Source: Muricoccus pecuniae
GTDB taxonomy: Bacteria; Pseudomonadota; Alphaproteobacteria; Acetobacterales; Acetobacteraceae
DNA: 64,000 bases
NCBI RefSeq assembly: GCF_014199205.1
Contig: NZ_JACIJD010000006.1
Coordinates: 164,426-228,425, forward strand
Direction: 5' to 3'
The notes under the pieces were generated by a model. That model was not told the DNA's origin, made no database searches, and saw only the letters and a list, made by a program, of their open reading frames with translations. Positions 8,825 to 16,709 of this stretch are shown piece by piece. A program made the position numbers and the translations under genes. Every line of letters starts with the position of its first letter. Positions within the stretch are counted from its first letter, which is position 1.

Positions 8825-9304
8825 ATGTCGCTCCAGAGAGGCGCTCCCGAGGCGGTGACCACTTGGCGCCCCCGCGAGGAACAGGGTGCCGAGCCCGTCG
8901 AGCAGCCCTCGATGCTCACCTCCATCCGGCGCGGCGCCCTGAACCGGTGTCCTGTCTGCGGCGAGGGCAAGGTTTTCCAGGGATTTCTCCGCGTCGTCCC
9001 GGAATGCGAGGTCTGCCACGCCCCGCTCGGGCGACTGCGGGCGGACGATGCGCCGCCCTACATCGTCATTTTCATCGCCGGGCACCTGCTGCTCCCGCCC
9101 ATCTTCTGGGTGGAGAAGGCTTACGAGCCGCCGATGTGGCTGCACATGGCCGTGTGGCTGCCCCTCTTCGCCGTGATCTGCACCCTGCTGCTGCGCCCGG
9201 CCAAGGGTGCCGTGGTGGGCTGGATGATGCGCCTCGGCTTCGCCGAGCACGATCCCTTCCCCGGCGAGGCGCCTCCGCGCCCGGGCCCTTCGCGCGATGC
9301 GTGA
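8825..9304 (+). CDS. DUF983 family membrane protein
   Basis: The 159-residue product has the DUF983 zinc-ribbon-like part ('NRCPVCGEGKVFQGFL...CEVCH', two CxxC pairs at about residues 38-65). Two transmembrane segments follow (near 78-97 and 106-125). The family is common in alphaproteobacteria and has no established function. GGAGG lies upstream of the ATG. The gene overlaps the following UPF0262 gene by eight bases, so the two are translated together. Confidence 0.82.
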   Translation: MSLQRGAPEAVTTWRPREEQGAEPVEQPSMLTSIRRGALNRCPVCGEGKVFQGFLRVVPECEVCHAPLGRLRADDAPPYIVIFIAGHLLLPPIFWVEKAYEPPMWLHMAVWLPLFAVICTLLLRPAKGAVVGWMMRLGFAEHDPFPGEAPPRPGPSRDA

Positions 9305-9797
9305 CGCCGAGCTGGCGGAGGCAGCCCTGGACGCCCGGGACATCGTGCGGATCGAGCTGCCGGACAACGCGCCCCTTCCCTCGGCCTTCGCGGAGGCCGA
9401 CCGGCAGCAGGCCGTCGCCGACCTCCTCGCCGGCAACCGCTTCGCCCCGGCCGGACTGCCCCCCGGCCCCTACGCGCTGCACCTCGCCCTGAGGGACGGG
9501 CGCCTGCTGCTCGACGTGCGCAACGAGGCGGACGAGCCGCTGCACGCCTTCCTCCTCGCGCTCGGCCCCTTCCGGCGGCTGATCAAGGACTACCAGATGG
9601 TCATCTCCAGCCACGAGCAGGCGGTGACCGAGGGTGCGGCGGAAGCGCGGATTCAGGCCATCGACATGGGCCGGCGCGGATTGCACAACGAGGCCGCCGA
9701 GCTGCTCCAGGAGCGGCTGGACGGGCGCGTGACGCTCGATTTCGAAACCGCGCGGCGGCTCTTCACCCTCGTCTGCGCCATGCACCAGCGGATCTGA
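9297..9797 (+). CDS. UPF0262 family protein
   Basis: The 166-residue protein matches the conserved alphaproteobacterial UPF0262 family. It has an early 'IVRIELPD', the central 'NRFAPAGLPPGPYALHLAL' block, 'LGPFRRLIKDY' and 'AIDMGRRGLHNEAAELL.ERL'. Its function is unknown; it is predicted to be cytoplasmic and soluble. It overlaps the end of the DUF983 gene and is followed by mtnA after four bases, suggesting one transcript. Confidence 0.85.
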   Translation: MRDAELAEAALDARDIVRIELPDNAPLPSAFAEADRQQAVADLLAGNRFAPAGLPPGPYALHLALRDGRLLLDVRNEADEPLHAFLLALGPFRRLIKDYQMVISSHEQAVTEGAAEARIQAIDMGRRGLHNEAAELLQERLDGRVTLDFETARRLFTLVCAMHQRI

Positions 9798-9801
9798 CGC
9801 G

Positions 9802-10896
9802 TTGAAGATCAACGGCAAGCCCTATCGCAGCGTCTGGCTCGACGCGGACGGCCACTCGATCCGCATCTTCGACCAGACGAAGCTTCCCTGGTCCGTCGAG
9901 GAAATGGTTCTCCGGGACGAGGAGGAGGCGGCGCACGCGATCCGCACGATGCAGGTGCGCGGCGCGCCTCTGATCGGTGCGGTGGGCGCCTACGGCCTCG
10001 CCATGGCGCTGCGTCGCGATCCCTCGATCGAGAATCTCGAGCGGATGGCGGCTATGCTGAACGAGACGCGGCCGACCGCGGTGAACCTGAAATGGGCGCT
10101 GGACCGCGTCTGCGCGGCCGTCCGCAACCACCCCCCCGAGCGCCGGGCCGATGCCGCCTATGCCGAAGCGGCCGCCATCTGCGACGACGACGTGGAGACG
10201 AACCGCCGCATCGGCGAGCACGGGCTGGAGCTGCTGCGCGAGATCGCGGCCCGCAAGCCGGCCGGCGAGCCCGTGCGCGTGCTCACCCATTGCAATGCCG
10301 GCTGGATCGCGACAGTGGACTTCGGCACCGCCCTGTCCCCCATCTACCAGGCGCATGACACCGGGCTGGACGTTCATGTCTGGGTGGACGAGACGCGCCC
10401 GCGCAACCAGGGCGCCGCGCTCACCGCCTGGGAACTGGGCGCGCATGGGGTGCCCCACACCCTCGTGGCCGACAATGCGGGCGGGCATCTGATGCAGCGC
10501 GGGCTGGTGGACATCGTGCTTGTCGGCACGGACCGCGTGACCCGCGAGGGCGACGTGGCGAACAAGATCGGCACCTATCTCAAGGCACTGGCGGCGAAGG
10601 ACAACGGCGTGCCCTTCTGGGTCGCCCTGCCCCACTCAACCCTCGACATGAAGGTGCGCGATGGGCTCGCAGAGATCCCGATCGAGGAGCGCTCCGGCAG
10701 CGAGGTGACGGATGCGACCGGGCGCCTGCCCGATGGCAGCGTGGCGACCGTGCGCCTGGCCGCCGAGGGCACGCCGGCGGCGAACCCCGCCTTCGACGTG
10801 ACCCCCGCCCGTCTCGTGACCGGCCTGATCACTGAGCGCGGGCGCTGCGAGGCGAGCGAGGCCGGGCTGGCCGCGCTCTACCCCGAGAAGGCCTGA
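9802..10896 (+). CDS. mtnA: S-methyl-5-thioribose-1-phosphate isomerase
   Basis: The 364-residue protein isomerises 5-methylthioribose-1-phosphate to 5-methylthioribulose-1-phosphate in the methionine salvage pathway. Family blocks are 'MQVRGAPLIGAVGAYG', 'THCNAGWIATVDFGTAL' with the catalytic-site Cys, 'WVDETRPRNQGAALTAWEL' and 'LVGTDRV' with the active-site Asp. The start is a TTG only four bases after the UPF0262 stop, consistent with translational coupling. No other methionine salvage genes are in the window. Confidence 0.93.
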   Translation: MKINGKPYRSVWLDADGHSIRIFDQTKLPWSVEEMVLRDEEEAAHAIRTMQVRGAPLIGAVGAYGLAMALRRDPSIENLERMAAMLNETRPTAVNLKWALDRVCAAVRNHPPERRADAAYAEAAAICDDDVETNRRIGEHGLELLREIAARKPAGEPVRVLTHCNAGWIATVDFGTALSPIYQAHDTGLDVHVWVDETRPRNQGAALTAWELGAHGVPHTLVADNAGGHLMQRGLVDIVLVGTDRVTREGDVANKIGTYLKALAAKDNGVPFWVALPHSTLDMKVRDGLAEIPIEERSGSEVTDATGRLPDGSVATVRLAAEGTPAANPAFDVTPARLVTGLITERGRCEASEAGLAALYPEKA

Positions 10897-10906
10897 GGCT
10901 TCAGGC
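10891..10906. terminator. Small hairpin across two convergent stop codons
   Basis: GCCTGA-GGCT-TCAGGC is a perfect 6-bp stem with a 4-base loop. It contains the TGA of mtnA on the plus strand and the TGA of the small membrane protein on the minus strand. It may act as a weak bidirectional terminator; no T tract is present. Confidence 0.35.
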
Positions 10907-11098
10907 GATGCGGGCGGCGCCGAAGTTGCGCCGCTCGAGCATGACGAGGCCCGCCACGATCCCGGCCCCCGACATCGTCGCGCCCAGCGCGGCGACGGCC
11001 GAGAGGGTGAGCGTGGGCGCGCCGCCGACCACGGCGGCCACGATAGCGAGGATGAGCACGAGGCCCGAAGCGATCAGGGCGATGGCGATGCGATCCAT
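10901..11098 (-). CDS. Small membrane protein, unknown
   Basis: The ATG at 11098 has GGAGGAT at good spacing and gives a 65-residue protein. It has two hydrophobic helices (about residues 4-22 and 30-53) joined by a short Gly/Ala/Pro turn, and a short basic end. No family is recognised. It is convergent with mtnA, with only four bases between the stop codons. A longer in-frame start at 11149 lacks a ribosome site. Confidence 0.55.
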   Translation of the reverse strand: MDRIAIALIASGLVLILAIVAAVVGGAPTLTLSAVAALGATMSGAGIVAGLVMLERRNFGAARIA

Positions 11099-11251
11099 AG
11101 CAGATCCTCCGACCCGCATCGGCTGGCGGGTACGGGAGGGATAGGACACCCCCGGCGCGGCGAAGGCGCGACGGGATCATGGCGCGATTGGGGCAAGATG
11201 CCCTGGCGGGCCCGAATCCTGACCCGCTTGGCGAGGAGCTGGGGGGACGCC

Positions 11252-12025
11252 CTAGGCGGCCTGAGGTCCCCTTTCCGCGGACGCCCCGCTCCGGACCCGC
11301 GGTTCCGCCTCCCGCAGCCCGGTGCGGCGCGCCTGCCCGGTCGGGCAGATGTCGAGCAGCACGCATCGGGCGCAGGCGGGCGAGCGGAAGAAGCAGACGC
11401 GCTGCCCGTGCAGCATCAGCACCTCGTGGTGGTCATAGACCCCCTGGGCGTCCCATTCGGGCGGAAGCATCGCTTCCATTACGCCGTGGGAAGGGCCGAC
11501 CGAGATGCTGGCCGGGATGATGCCAAGGCGCTGGGCGACGCGGTGGTGATGGCTGTCCACCGGCAGGGCGCGCGCGCGCAGCACAGAGAAGGAGAGCACC
11601 GCCGCGCTCGTCTTCGGCCCCACGCCGGGCAGGGATTCCAGCCATCGCCGCGCCTCGGTGACCGGCATCTCGCCGAGATGGTCGAGGTTCAGCGCGCCGC
11701 GCCGGCCGGTGATGAGCTGGAGGATGCGCTGAAGCGCCGGCGCCTTCGCCTCGGGCCAGGTGCAGGGCGCGATCGCTTCCTGCACCGCCTCCACCGGCGC
11801 GTCCCGCACGGCTTCCCAGTCCGGGAAGCGCTCCCTCAGCTGCCGGAATGCGCGCGCGCTGTCCGCGTTCCGGGTCCGGTGCGACAGGAGGGAGGAGACG
11901 AGCTCGTCGAGGGGGCCGAGCGCGTGGAAGTAGGCGATGGGGCAGTTATAGGCCGCGCAGAGCCGGCGGTGCGCCTCCAGCAGGCGCTCGCGCGGGGTGA
12001 GAGGCAGGGGGGCGGGCTCGGACAC
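11252..12025 (-). CDS. Endonuclease III-like DNA glycosylase/AP lyase with [4Fe-4S] cluster
   Basis: The 257-residue HhH-GPD protein has a helix-hairpin-helix 'LPGVGPKTSAAVL' carrying the catalytic Lys and a 'PVDSHHHRVAQRLG' block with the catalytic Asp. It ends with a complete C-x6-C-x2-C-x5-C cluster motif ('CFFRSPACARCVLLDIC'). These are the hallmarks of bifunctional Nth-type base-excision enzymes acting on oxidised pyrimidines. It differs from classical Nth in the VDSHHHR box, so it may be a second, divergent paralogue. The GTG start at 12025 has a CGGAG site; the open frame upstream overlaps the next gene. Confidence 0.85.
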   Translation of the reverse strand: MSEPAPLPLTPRERLLEAHRRLCAAYNCPIAYFHALGPLDELVSSLLSHRTRNADSARAFRQLRERFPDWEAVRDAPVEAVQEAIAPCTWPEAKAPALQRILQLITGRRGALNLDHLGEMPVTEARRWLESLPGVGPKTSAAVLSFSVLRARALPVDSHHHRVAQRLGIIPASISVGPSHGVMEAMLPPEWDAQGVYDHHEVLMLHGQRVCFFRSPACARCVLLDICPTGQARRTGLREAEPRVRSGASAERGPQAA

Positions 12026-12149
12026 GCGTTGCTCCGGCGGAGATGCGGTCCCAACGCGTCCCGGCGGCCCCGGTTTTCGCCGCGCCGGCCGGGGCCGGGC
12101 ACGGCTTGACGCCCGCGGCGCGCGATGGCCAGCCTGCGCCCGGAGGACG

Positions 12150-12193
12150 CCCCGCCCCGGGCGGACCAGGACCCCGCCCCGGGCGGGCCAGGA
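12150..12193 (+). repeat. Tandem 22-bp repeat in the leader of a TctC receptor gene
   Basis: Two adjacent copies (12150-12171 and 12172-12193) of a CCCCGCCCCGGGCGG...CCAGGA unit differ at one base. The second copy ends ten bases before the start codon and supplies its purine-rich AGGA. It looks like a recent duplication that doubles the ribosome-binding purine stretch. Confidence 0.7.
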
Positions 12194-12202
12194 AAGGACA
12201 AC

Positions 12203-13171
12203 ATGATGCTTCGACGCGCCCTGATGGGGGCGGCCTGCGCCTTCGCCCTCGCGCCGCTTCCCTCCCACGCGCAGGACTGGCCCAGCCGCCCCATCCGCAT
12301 GATCGTGCCCTTCGCGGCCGGCGGCACCACGGACCTGATCGGGCGCCTGGTCGGCACGGAGATGTCGAAGCGCCTGGGCCAGCCGATCGTGGTGGACAAC
12401 CGCGCGGGCGCGGGCGGCAACATCGGCGCCGATGCCTGCGCGAAGGCGGCGCCGGACGGCTACACCATCTGCATGGGCACGATCAGCAGCCACGCGATCA
12501 ACGCCTCGATCTACCCGCGCATCCCCTTCGACAACCTGAAGGACTTCGCGCCGGTCGCGCTGCTCGGCAGCCAGCCGAACATGCTGGTCGTGTCCAACAG
12601 CGTGCAGGCCCGCAGCGTGCCGGAACTGATCGCGCTGATGAAGCAGCGGCCGGGGCAGATCAACTACGGCTCCTCCGGGGTCGGCACCTCGATCCACCTG
12701 GCGGGCGAGTTGTTCACGCAGGTGACGGGCACGGAAGCCGTCCACGTTCCCTATCGCAGCAGCGGCCAGATCATGACGGACATCCTGGCGGGCACGCTGC
12801 CCATGGCCTTCGACAACTTCTCCTCCGGCTGGCCGCACGCGAAGGAGGGGCGGGTCCGGCCGCTCGGCGTGGGCAGCCTGCAGCGCGTGCCGCAGGCGCC
12901 TGATGTCCCGACCATCGCGGAGACGCTGCCCGGCTTCGAGAGCGTCTCCTGGCACGGCCTCTTCGCCCCGGCCGCCGTGCCGCGCCCGGTGGTCGAGCGC
13001 CTGAACCGCGAGGCCCTGGCCGCGCTTGGCACGCCCGAGGTCCGCGCCCGCTTCGATGAGCTGGGCATCACGCCCGGCACCATGGCGCCGGACGCCTTCG
13101 GCAGCTTCGTCGCGGAGCAGACCCAGCGCTGGGGAGAGGTGGCCCGGCGCGCGAAGATCAGCGTGGAGTAG
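12203..13171 (+). CDS. Bug/TctC-family tripartite tricarboxylate transporter receptor
   Basis: The 322-residue periplasmic binding protein has a signal peptide (MMLRRALMGAACAF... cleaved near 'SHAQD'). Family landmarks are 'PFAAGGTTDLIGRL', 'VVDNRAGAGGNIGAD' and 'NYGSSGVGTSIHLAGELF' followed by 'HVPYRSSGQIMTD'. Such proteins deliver carboxylates or other small ligands to TctAB-type transporters. No tctA or tctB lies in the window, so this is an orphan receptor, as is common where the family has expanded. Tandem repeats precede the gene. Confidence 0.9.
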   Translation: MMLRRALMGAACAFALAPLPSHAQDWPSRPIRMIVPFAAGGTTDLIGRLVGTEMSKRLGQPIVVDNRAGAGGNIGADACAKAAPDGYTICMGTISSHAINASIYPRIPFDNLKDFAPVALLGSQPNMLVVSNSVQARSVPELIALMKQRPGQINYGSSGVGTSIHLAGELFTQVTGTEAVHVPYRSSGQIMTDILAGTLPMAFDNFSSGWPHAKEGRVRPLGVGSLQRVPQAPDVPTIAETLPGFESVSWHGLFAPAAVPRPVVERLNREALAALGTPEVRARFDELGITPGTMAPDAFGSFVAEQTQRWGEVARRAKISVE

Positions 13172-13192
13172 GGCCGGGCGCGGGCGGGCGGC

Positions 13193-13606
13193 TCAGCGCT
13201 GGCGCCAGGGCAGCCCGCTCGCCTTCCACCCGGCCTGGGTGCCGCGGTGCCCTTCCGCGTCCACCGGCCCCTCGAACCCGTCGGCGACGTTGTATGAGTG
13301 CGGGAACCCCGCCGCCTGGGCAGCCTGGGCGGCGGCGAGCGACCGGGCGCCGGAGCGACAAAGAAAGTAGATCTTGCTGAGCGGCGTGGCCCCGGCCCGG
13401 CGCAGGCCTTCCAGGAAGGCGCCGTTCACCTGCATCGAGGGGTAGAGCTGCCACGGCACGAGGGCCGGCTGCTTGCCCGCCTCGGCCAGGTCCGGGATCC
13501 CGACGAAGTTCCACTCCGCATCCGTCCGCACGTCCACGAGCATGGCATCGGGGTCGCTGCTCAGCGCCTCGTAGCTGTCCTTGGCGGAAATATCCTCGAC
13601 CGGCAT
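13193..13606 (-). CDS. Rhodanese-like sulfurtransferase
   Basis: The 137-residue single rhodanese domain has 'MLVDVRTDAEWNFVG' near the N-terminus and the active-site loop 'FLCRSGARS' with the catalytic Cys near residue 80. The final 'NVADGFEG' block is also typical. It probably transfers sulfane sulfur in the cytoplasm. The ATG at 13606 has GAGGAG seven bases upstream; a GTG at 13612 is a weaker start. It is convergent with the TctC gene with a 21-bp gap. Confidence 0.88.
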   Translation of the reverse strand: MPVEDISAKDSYEALSSDPDAMLVDVRTDAEWNFVGIPDLAEAGKQPALVPWQLYPSMQVNGAFLEGLRRAGATPLSKIYFLCRSGARSLAAAQAAQAAGFPHSYNVADGFEGPVDAEGHRGTQAGWKASGLPWRQR

Positions 13607-13797
13607 GGGCACGCTCCTCGGCTCTCTGGGCCGGGCAGATTGGGTGCCGCGGGGCCGAGTGCCAAGGGCGGGCGGCTTTTTCCCGGCCGAGGCGCCGCCC
13701 GGGCCACTTCCCCTTTTCGTGATGGCAGGAGAATTGCTTGTCCCCTAGGGACGGCGGGTTCGCCGGGTTGACGGCGGGCGGGGAGGCCGGTGAGGGG

Positions 13798-14643
13798 ATG
13801 GTCGGGTTCGAGAGACCCTTTGTGGAGATCGACGACGTCTCCATGCGCTACGGCGGGGCGGAGGGCACGCTGGCGCTCCGCAACACCTCCATGCGGATCG
13901 CCAGGGGCGAGTTCGTGGCGGTCGTCGGGCCCTCGGGCTGCGGCAAGTCCACGCTGATGCGCCTGGTCACCGGGCTCTGGCCGTGCTCCGCCGGTAGCGT
14001 GATCGTGGCGGGCAAGGAGGTGGACGGCCCGCTCTCCATGGCCGGCATGGCCTTCCAGGCGCCCACCATGCTGCCCTGGCGCACGATCCTGCAGAACGTG
14101 ATGCTGCCGCTGGAGGTGGTCGAGCCGCACCGGCGCCGGCTTCGCGCCGACCGCGCCATGTACGAGGAGAAGGCGCGCAAGCTGCTGGCCCTCGTCGGGC
14201 TCAAGGGCTTCGAGCACAAGACGCCGCACCAGCTCTCCGGCGGCATGCAGCAGCGCGCCAGCCTCTGCCGCGCCCTCATCCACGACCCCCAGCTCCTGAT
14301 GCTGGACGAGCCCTTCGGCGCGCTGGACGTCTTCACCCGCGAGGACCTGTGGGTGGAGCTCCAGGGCGTGTGCAACATCCTCAAGCCGACCGTGATCCTC
14401 GTGACCCACGACCTGAAGGAGGCGGTCTTCCTCGCGGACCGCGTGCTGATCATGTCCGCGCGCCCCGGGCGCATCATCGCCGAGCGGACGGTTCCGTTCG
14501 AGCGCCCGCGCTCGCTCGACATCACCTACACCCAGTCCTTCCAGGAGCTGGTCCACGACCTGCGCGAGCACATCAGCGCGGCGCGGCGCGGCGAGGACCT
14601 GCCCCAGCCCTCCGCCGGCCAGGAGACGCCCCATGCCGCCTGA
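13798..14643 (+). CDS. ABC transporter ATP-binding protein (NitT/TauT type)
   Basis: The 281-residue ATPase has Walker A 'GPSGCGKST' (about residue 44-52), the Q-loop near 'AFQAPTMLPW', the signature 'LSGGMQQR', Walker B 'LLMLDEPFGALD' and the H-loop 'VTHD'. The nitrate/sulfonate/taurine subfamily is indicated by the sequence and by the partner permease. An upstream TTG at 13768 is an alternative start. It overlaps the permease gene by 11 bases. No substrate-binding gene adjoins, which is unusual for an importer. Confidence 0.9.
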   Translation: MVGFERPFVEIDDVSMRYGGAEGTLALRNTSMRIARGEFVAVVGPSGCGKSTLMRLVTGLWPCSAGSVIVAGKEVDGPLSMAGMAFQAPTMLPWRTILQNVMLPLEVVEPHRRRLRADRAMYEEKARKLLALVGLKGFEHKTPHQLSGGMQQRASLCRALIHDPQLLMLDEPFGALDVFTREDLWVELQGVCNILKPTVILVTHDLKEAVFLADRVLIMSARPGRIIAERTVPFERPRSLDITYTQSFQELVHDLREHISAARRGEDLPQPSAGQETPHAA

Positions 14644-15487
14644 CGCGCCCTCCCCCACCGCCGCGCAGCGCCGGATCGATGCCATGGCGGTGGCCGCGCG
14701 CCGCCGGCGCCGGCTCCAGGCGGCGCTGCCCTGGATCATCATCCTCGGCAGCTTTCTCCTCTGGGAGGTGATCTGCCGCGCCTTCGCCATCGAGCCGTTC
14801 GTGCTCCCCGCCCCCTCGGCGATCGGCGCGAGCATGGTGAAGTGGTGGCTGCCGCTGCTGGACAACGCCTGGCAGACGCTGGTGACGACGCTCATCGGCT
14901 TCGCGCTGGCCATCGTCTTCGGCCTGCTGCTCGGGGTGGCGATCGGCTCCTCCACCCTGCTCTACCACGGGCTCTACCCCCTGCTGATCGCCTTCAACTC
15001 CGTGCCGAAGGTGGCGGTGGTGCCGATCCTCGTGGTCTGGTTCGGCATCGGGACGATCCCGGCCGTGATCACCGCCTTCCTCATCTCCTTCTTCCCGATC
15101 GTCGTGAACGTGGCGACCGGCATCGCGACGGTGGAGCCGGAGCTGCGGGACGTGCTGCGCGCGCTCGGCGCGCGGCCGGCCGACATCATCCGCAAGGTCG
15201 GGCTGCCGCGGGCGATGCCCTATTTCTTCGCCTCGCTGAAGATCGCCATCACCGTTGCCTTCGTCGGCTCCATCATGGCGGAGACGGTGGCGGCGAATAA
15301 GGGCATCGGCCACCTGATGATGCTCGCCTCCTCCCGCTTCGACGTGCCGCTCGTCTTCGCCGGGCTGATCATAACGGGGGTGATGGGGGTGATCATGTAT
15401 GTCGTCGCCGTGGCAGTGGAGAACCGGACGACGGGCTGGGCCATGCGCGGCCAGGATTCCGGCCAGGCTCCGGTCGCGGGAGTGTAA
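14633..15487 (+). CDS. ABC transporter permease (NitT/TauT type)
   Basis: The 284-residue membrane protein has about six transmembrane segments, the first at about residues 33-52. The cytoplasmic EAA loop that docks the ATPase is clear ('EPELRDVLRALGARPADIIRKVGLP' region). It belongs to the nitrate/sulfonate/bicarbonate permease family of the BPD_transp_1 fold. It overlaps the ATPase gene and is followed after 70 bp by the PcaD-PcaC fusion on the same strand. That suggests, but does not prove, that the transporter imports an aromatic or carboxylate substrate. Confidence 0.9.
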   Translation: MPPDAPSPTAAQRRIDAMAVAARRRRRLQAALPWIIILGSFLLWEVICRAFAIEPFVLPAPSAIGASMVKWWLPLLDNAWQTLVTTLIGFALAIVFGLLLGVAIGSSTLLYHGLYPLLIAFNSVPKVAVVPILVVWFGIGTIPAVITAFLISFFPIVVNVATGIATVEPELRDVLRALGARPADIIRKVGLPRAMPYFFASLKIAITVAFVGSIMAETVAANKGIGHLMMLASSRFDVPLVFAGLIITGVMGVIMYVVAVAVENRTTGWAMRGQDSGQAPVAGV

Positions 15488-15557
15488 GGGGGGCGCCCCT
15501 TCCCGGCCGCCCCCCGGCGCGGCATGCTGCGCCGCACCGGGAGGGACTGGGGAAGAG

Positions 15558-16709
15558 ATGTTCATCACCGTCCGCGACGCCGCGGTCCATGTGCAGGTCG
15601 CGGGCCCGCCGGGCGCGCCGCCGCTCCTCATGCTGCACAGCCTCGGCACGGGGCTGCATGTCTGGGACCCCCAGGCCGAGGCCCTCTCCCGCACCCATCG
15701 CGTGATCCGTTTCGACCTGCGCGGCCACGGGCTGACGCCACCCGTCCCGGGCGAGGCGACGATGGAGGCCCTGGCCGGGGATGCCTTCGCCGTGCTCGAC
15801 GCGCTCGGCATCGGGGCGGCCCATCTCGCCGGCATCTCCATCGGCGGGCGGATCGCGATGGAGATGCCGGCGTCGCGGCCGGAGCGCGTGCACTCCCTCT
15901 TTCTCCTCGACACCGCCATGGAGTTCCCGCCCGCCTCCAACTGGCAGGCGCGGATCGAGGCGGTGGGCGCGGGCGGCATGGCTGCCGTGGCCGACGGCGT
16001 GATGGCGCGCTGGGTGGTGGACCCCGCCCTCCCCTCCTCCCGCGCGCTGCGGGCCATGCTGCTCGCCACCCCGCCCGAGGGCTACGCCGCCTGCTGCGCC
16101 GCCCTGCGCGACGCACGCGCCGAGCCCCTGGCCGGACGGCTTCGCGGCCCCGCGGCGGTCGTGGTCGGCGAGCTCGACCAGTCCTCCCCGGTTTCCGCCG
16201 CCGAGGCGATCCGGGACGCCATCCCGGGCAGCACGCTCACCGTCCTGCCCGGCGTCTCCCATATCCCGACCTTCGAGGCGGCGGAGCCGATCATTGCGGC
16301 CCTCCAGGCCCATCTGCTCCGCGACCCCGCGGAGGACCCTCACGGCGCCGGCATGGCCGTGCGGAAGGCCGTGCTGGGCGAGGCGCATGTCGCCCGCGCC
16401 GGGTCGAACATCACCCCGCTGGACGCGCCCTTCCAGGACTACATCACGCGCAATGTCTGGGGGCAGATCTGGACGCGCCCGGGCCTGCCGCGCCACACGC
16501 GCTCCCTCCTCACCCTCGCCGTGACGGCGGCGCTGGCGCGGGAGGGCGAGTTCGGGCTGCATGTCCGCGCCACCCGGAACACGGGCGTGACGCCGGAGGA
16601 GATCGCGGAGGTGCTGCTCCAGGTCGGCGCCTATGCCGGGGTGCCCGTGGCCAACCACGCGCTGAAGATCGCGAAGGAAATCCTGGCCGATATGGAGGGG
16701 GCGCCTTGA
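15558..16709 (+). CDS. pcaL: 3-oxoadipate enol-lactonase / 4-carboxymuconolactone decarboxylase fusion
   Basis: The 383-residue protein joins two beta-ketoadipate pathway enzymes. Residues 1 to about 255 are an alpha/beta hydrolase with oxyanion segment 'MLHSLGTGLHVW', nucleophile Ser in 'GISIGG' and a C-terminal catalytic His in 'GVSHIPTFE'. Residues from about 275 on are a carboxymuconolactone decarboxylase domain ('GSNITPLDAPFQDYIT', 'LTLAVTAALAREGEF'). Fused enzymes of this order are known as PcaL. Together they turn 4-carboxymuconolactone into 3-oxoadipate. The gene's TGA overlaps the TTG start of pcaB. Confidence 0.88.
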   Translation: MFITVRDAAVHVQVAGPPGAPPLLMLHSLGTGLHVWDPQAEALSRTHRVIRFDLRGHGLTPPVPGEATMEALAGDAFAVLDALGIGAAHLAGISIGGRIAMEMPASRPERVHSLFLLDTAMEFPPASNWQARIEAVGAGGMAAVADGVMARWVVDPALPSSRALRAMLLATPPEGYAACCAALRDARAEPLAGRLRGPAAVVVGELDQSSPVSAAEAIRDAIPGSTLTVLPGVSHIPTFEAAEPIIAALQAHLLRDPAEDPHGAGMAVRKAVLGEAHVARAGSNITPLDAPFQDYITRNVWGQIWTRPGLPRHTRSLLTLAVTAALAREGEFGLHVRATRNTGVTPEEIAEVLLQVGAYAGVPVANHALKIAKEILADMEGAP

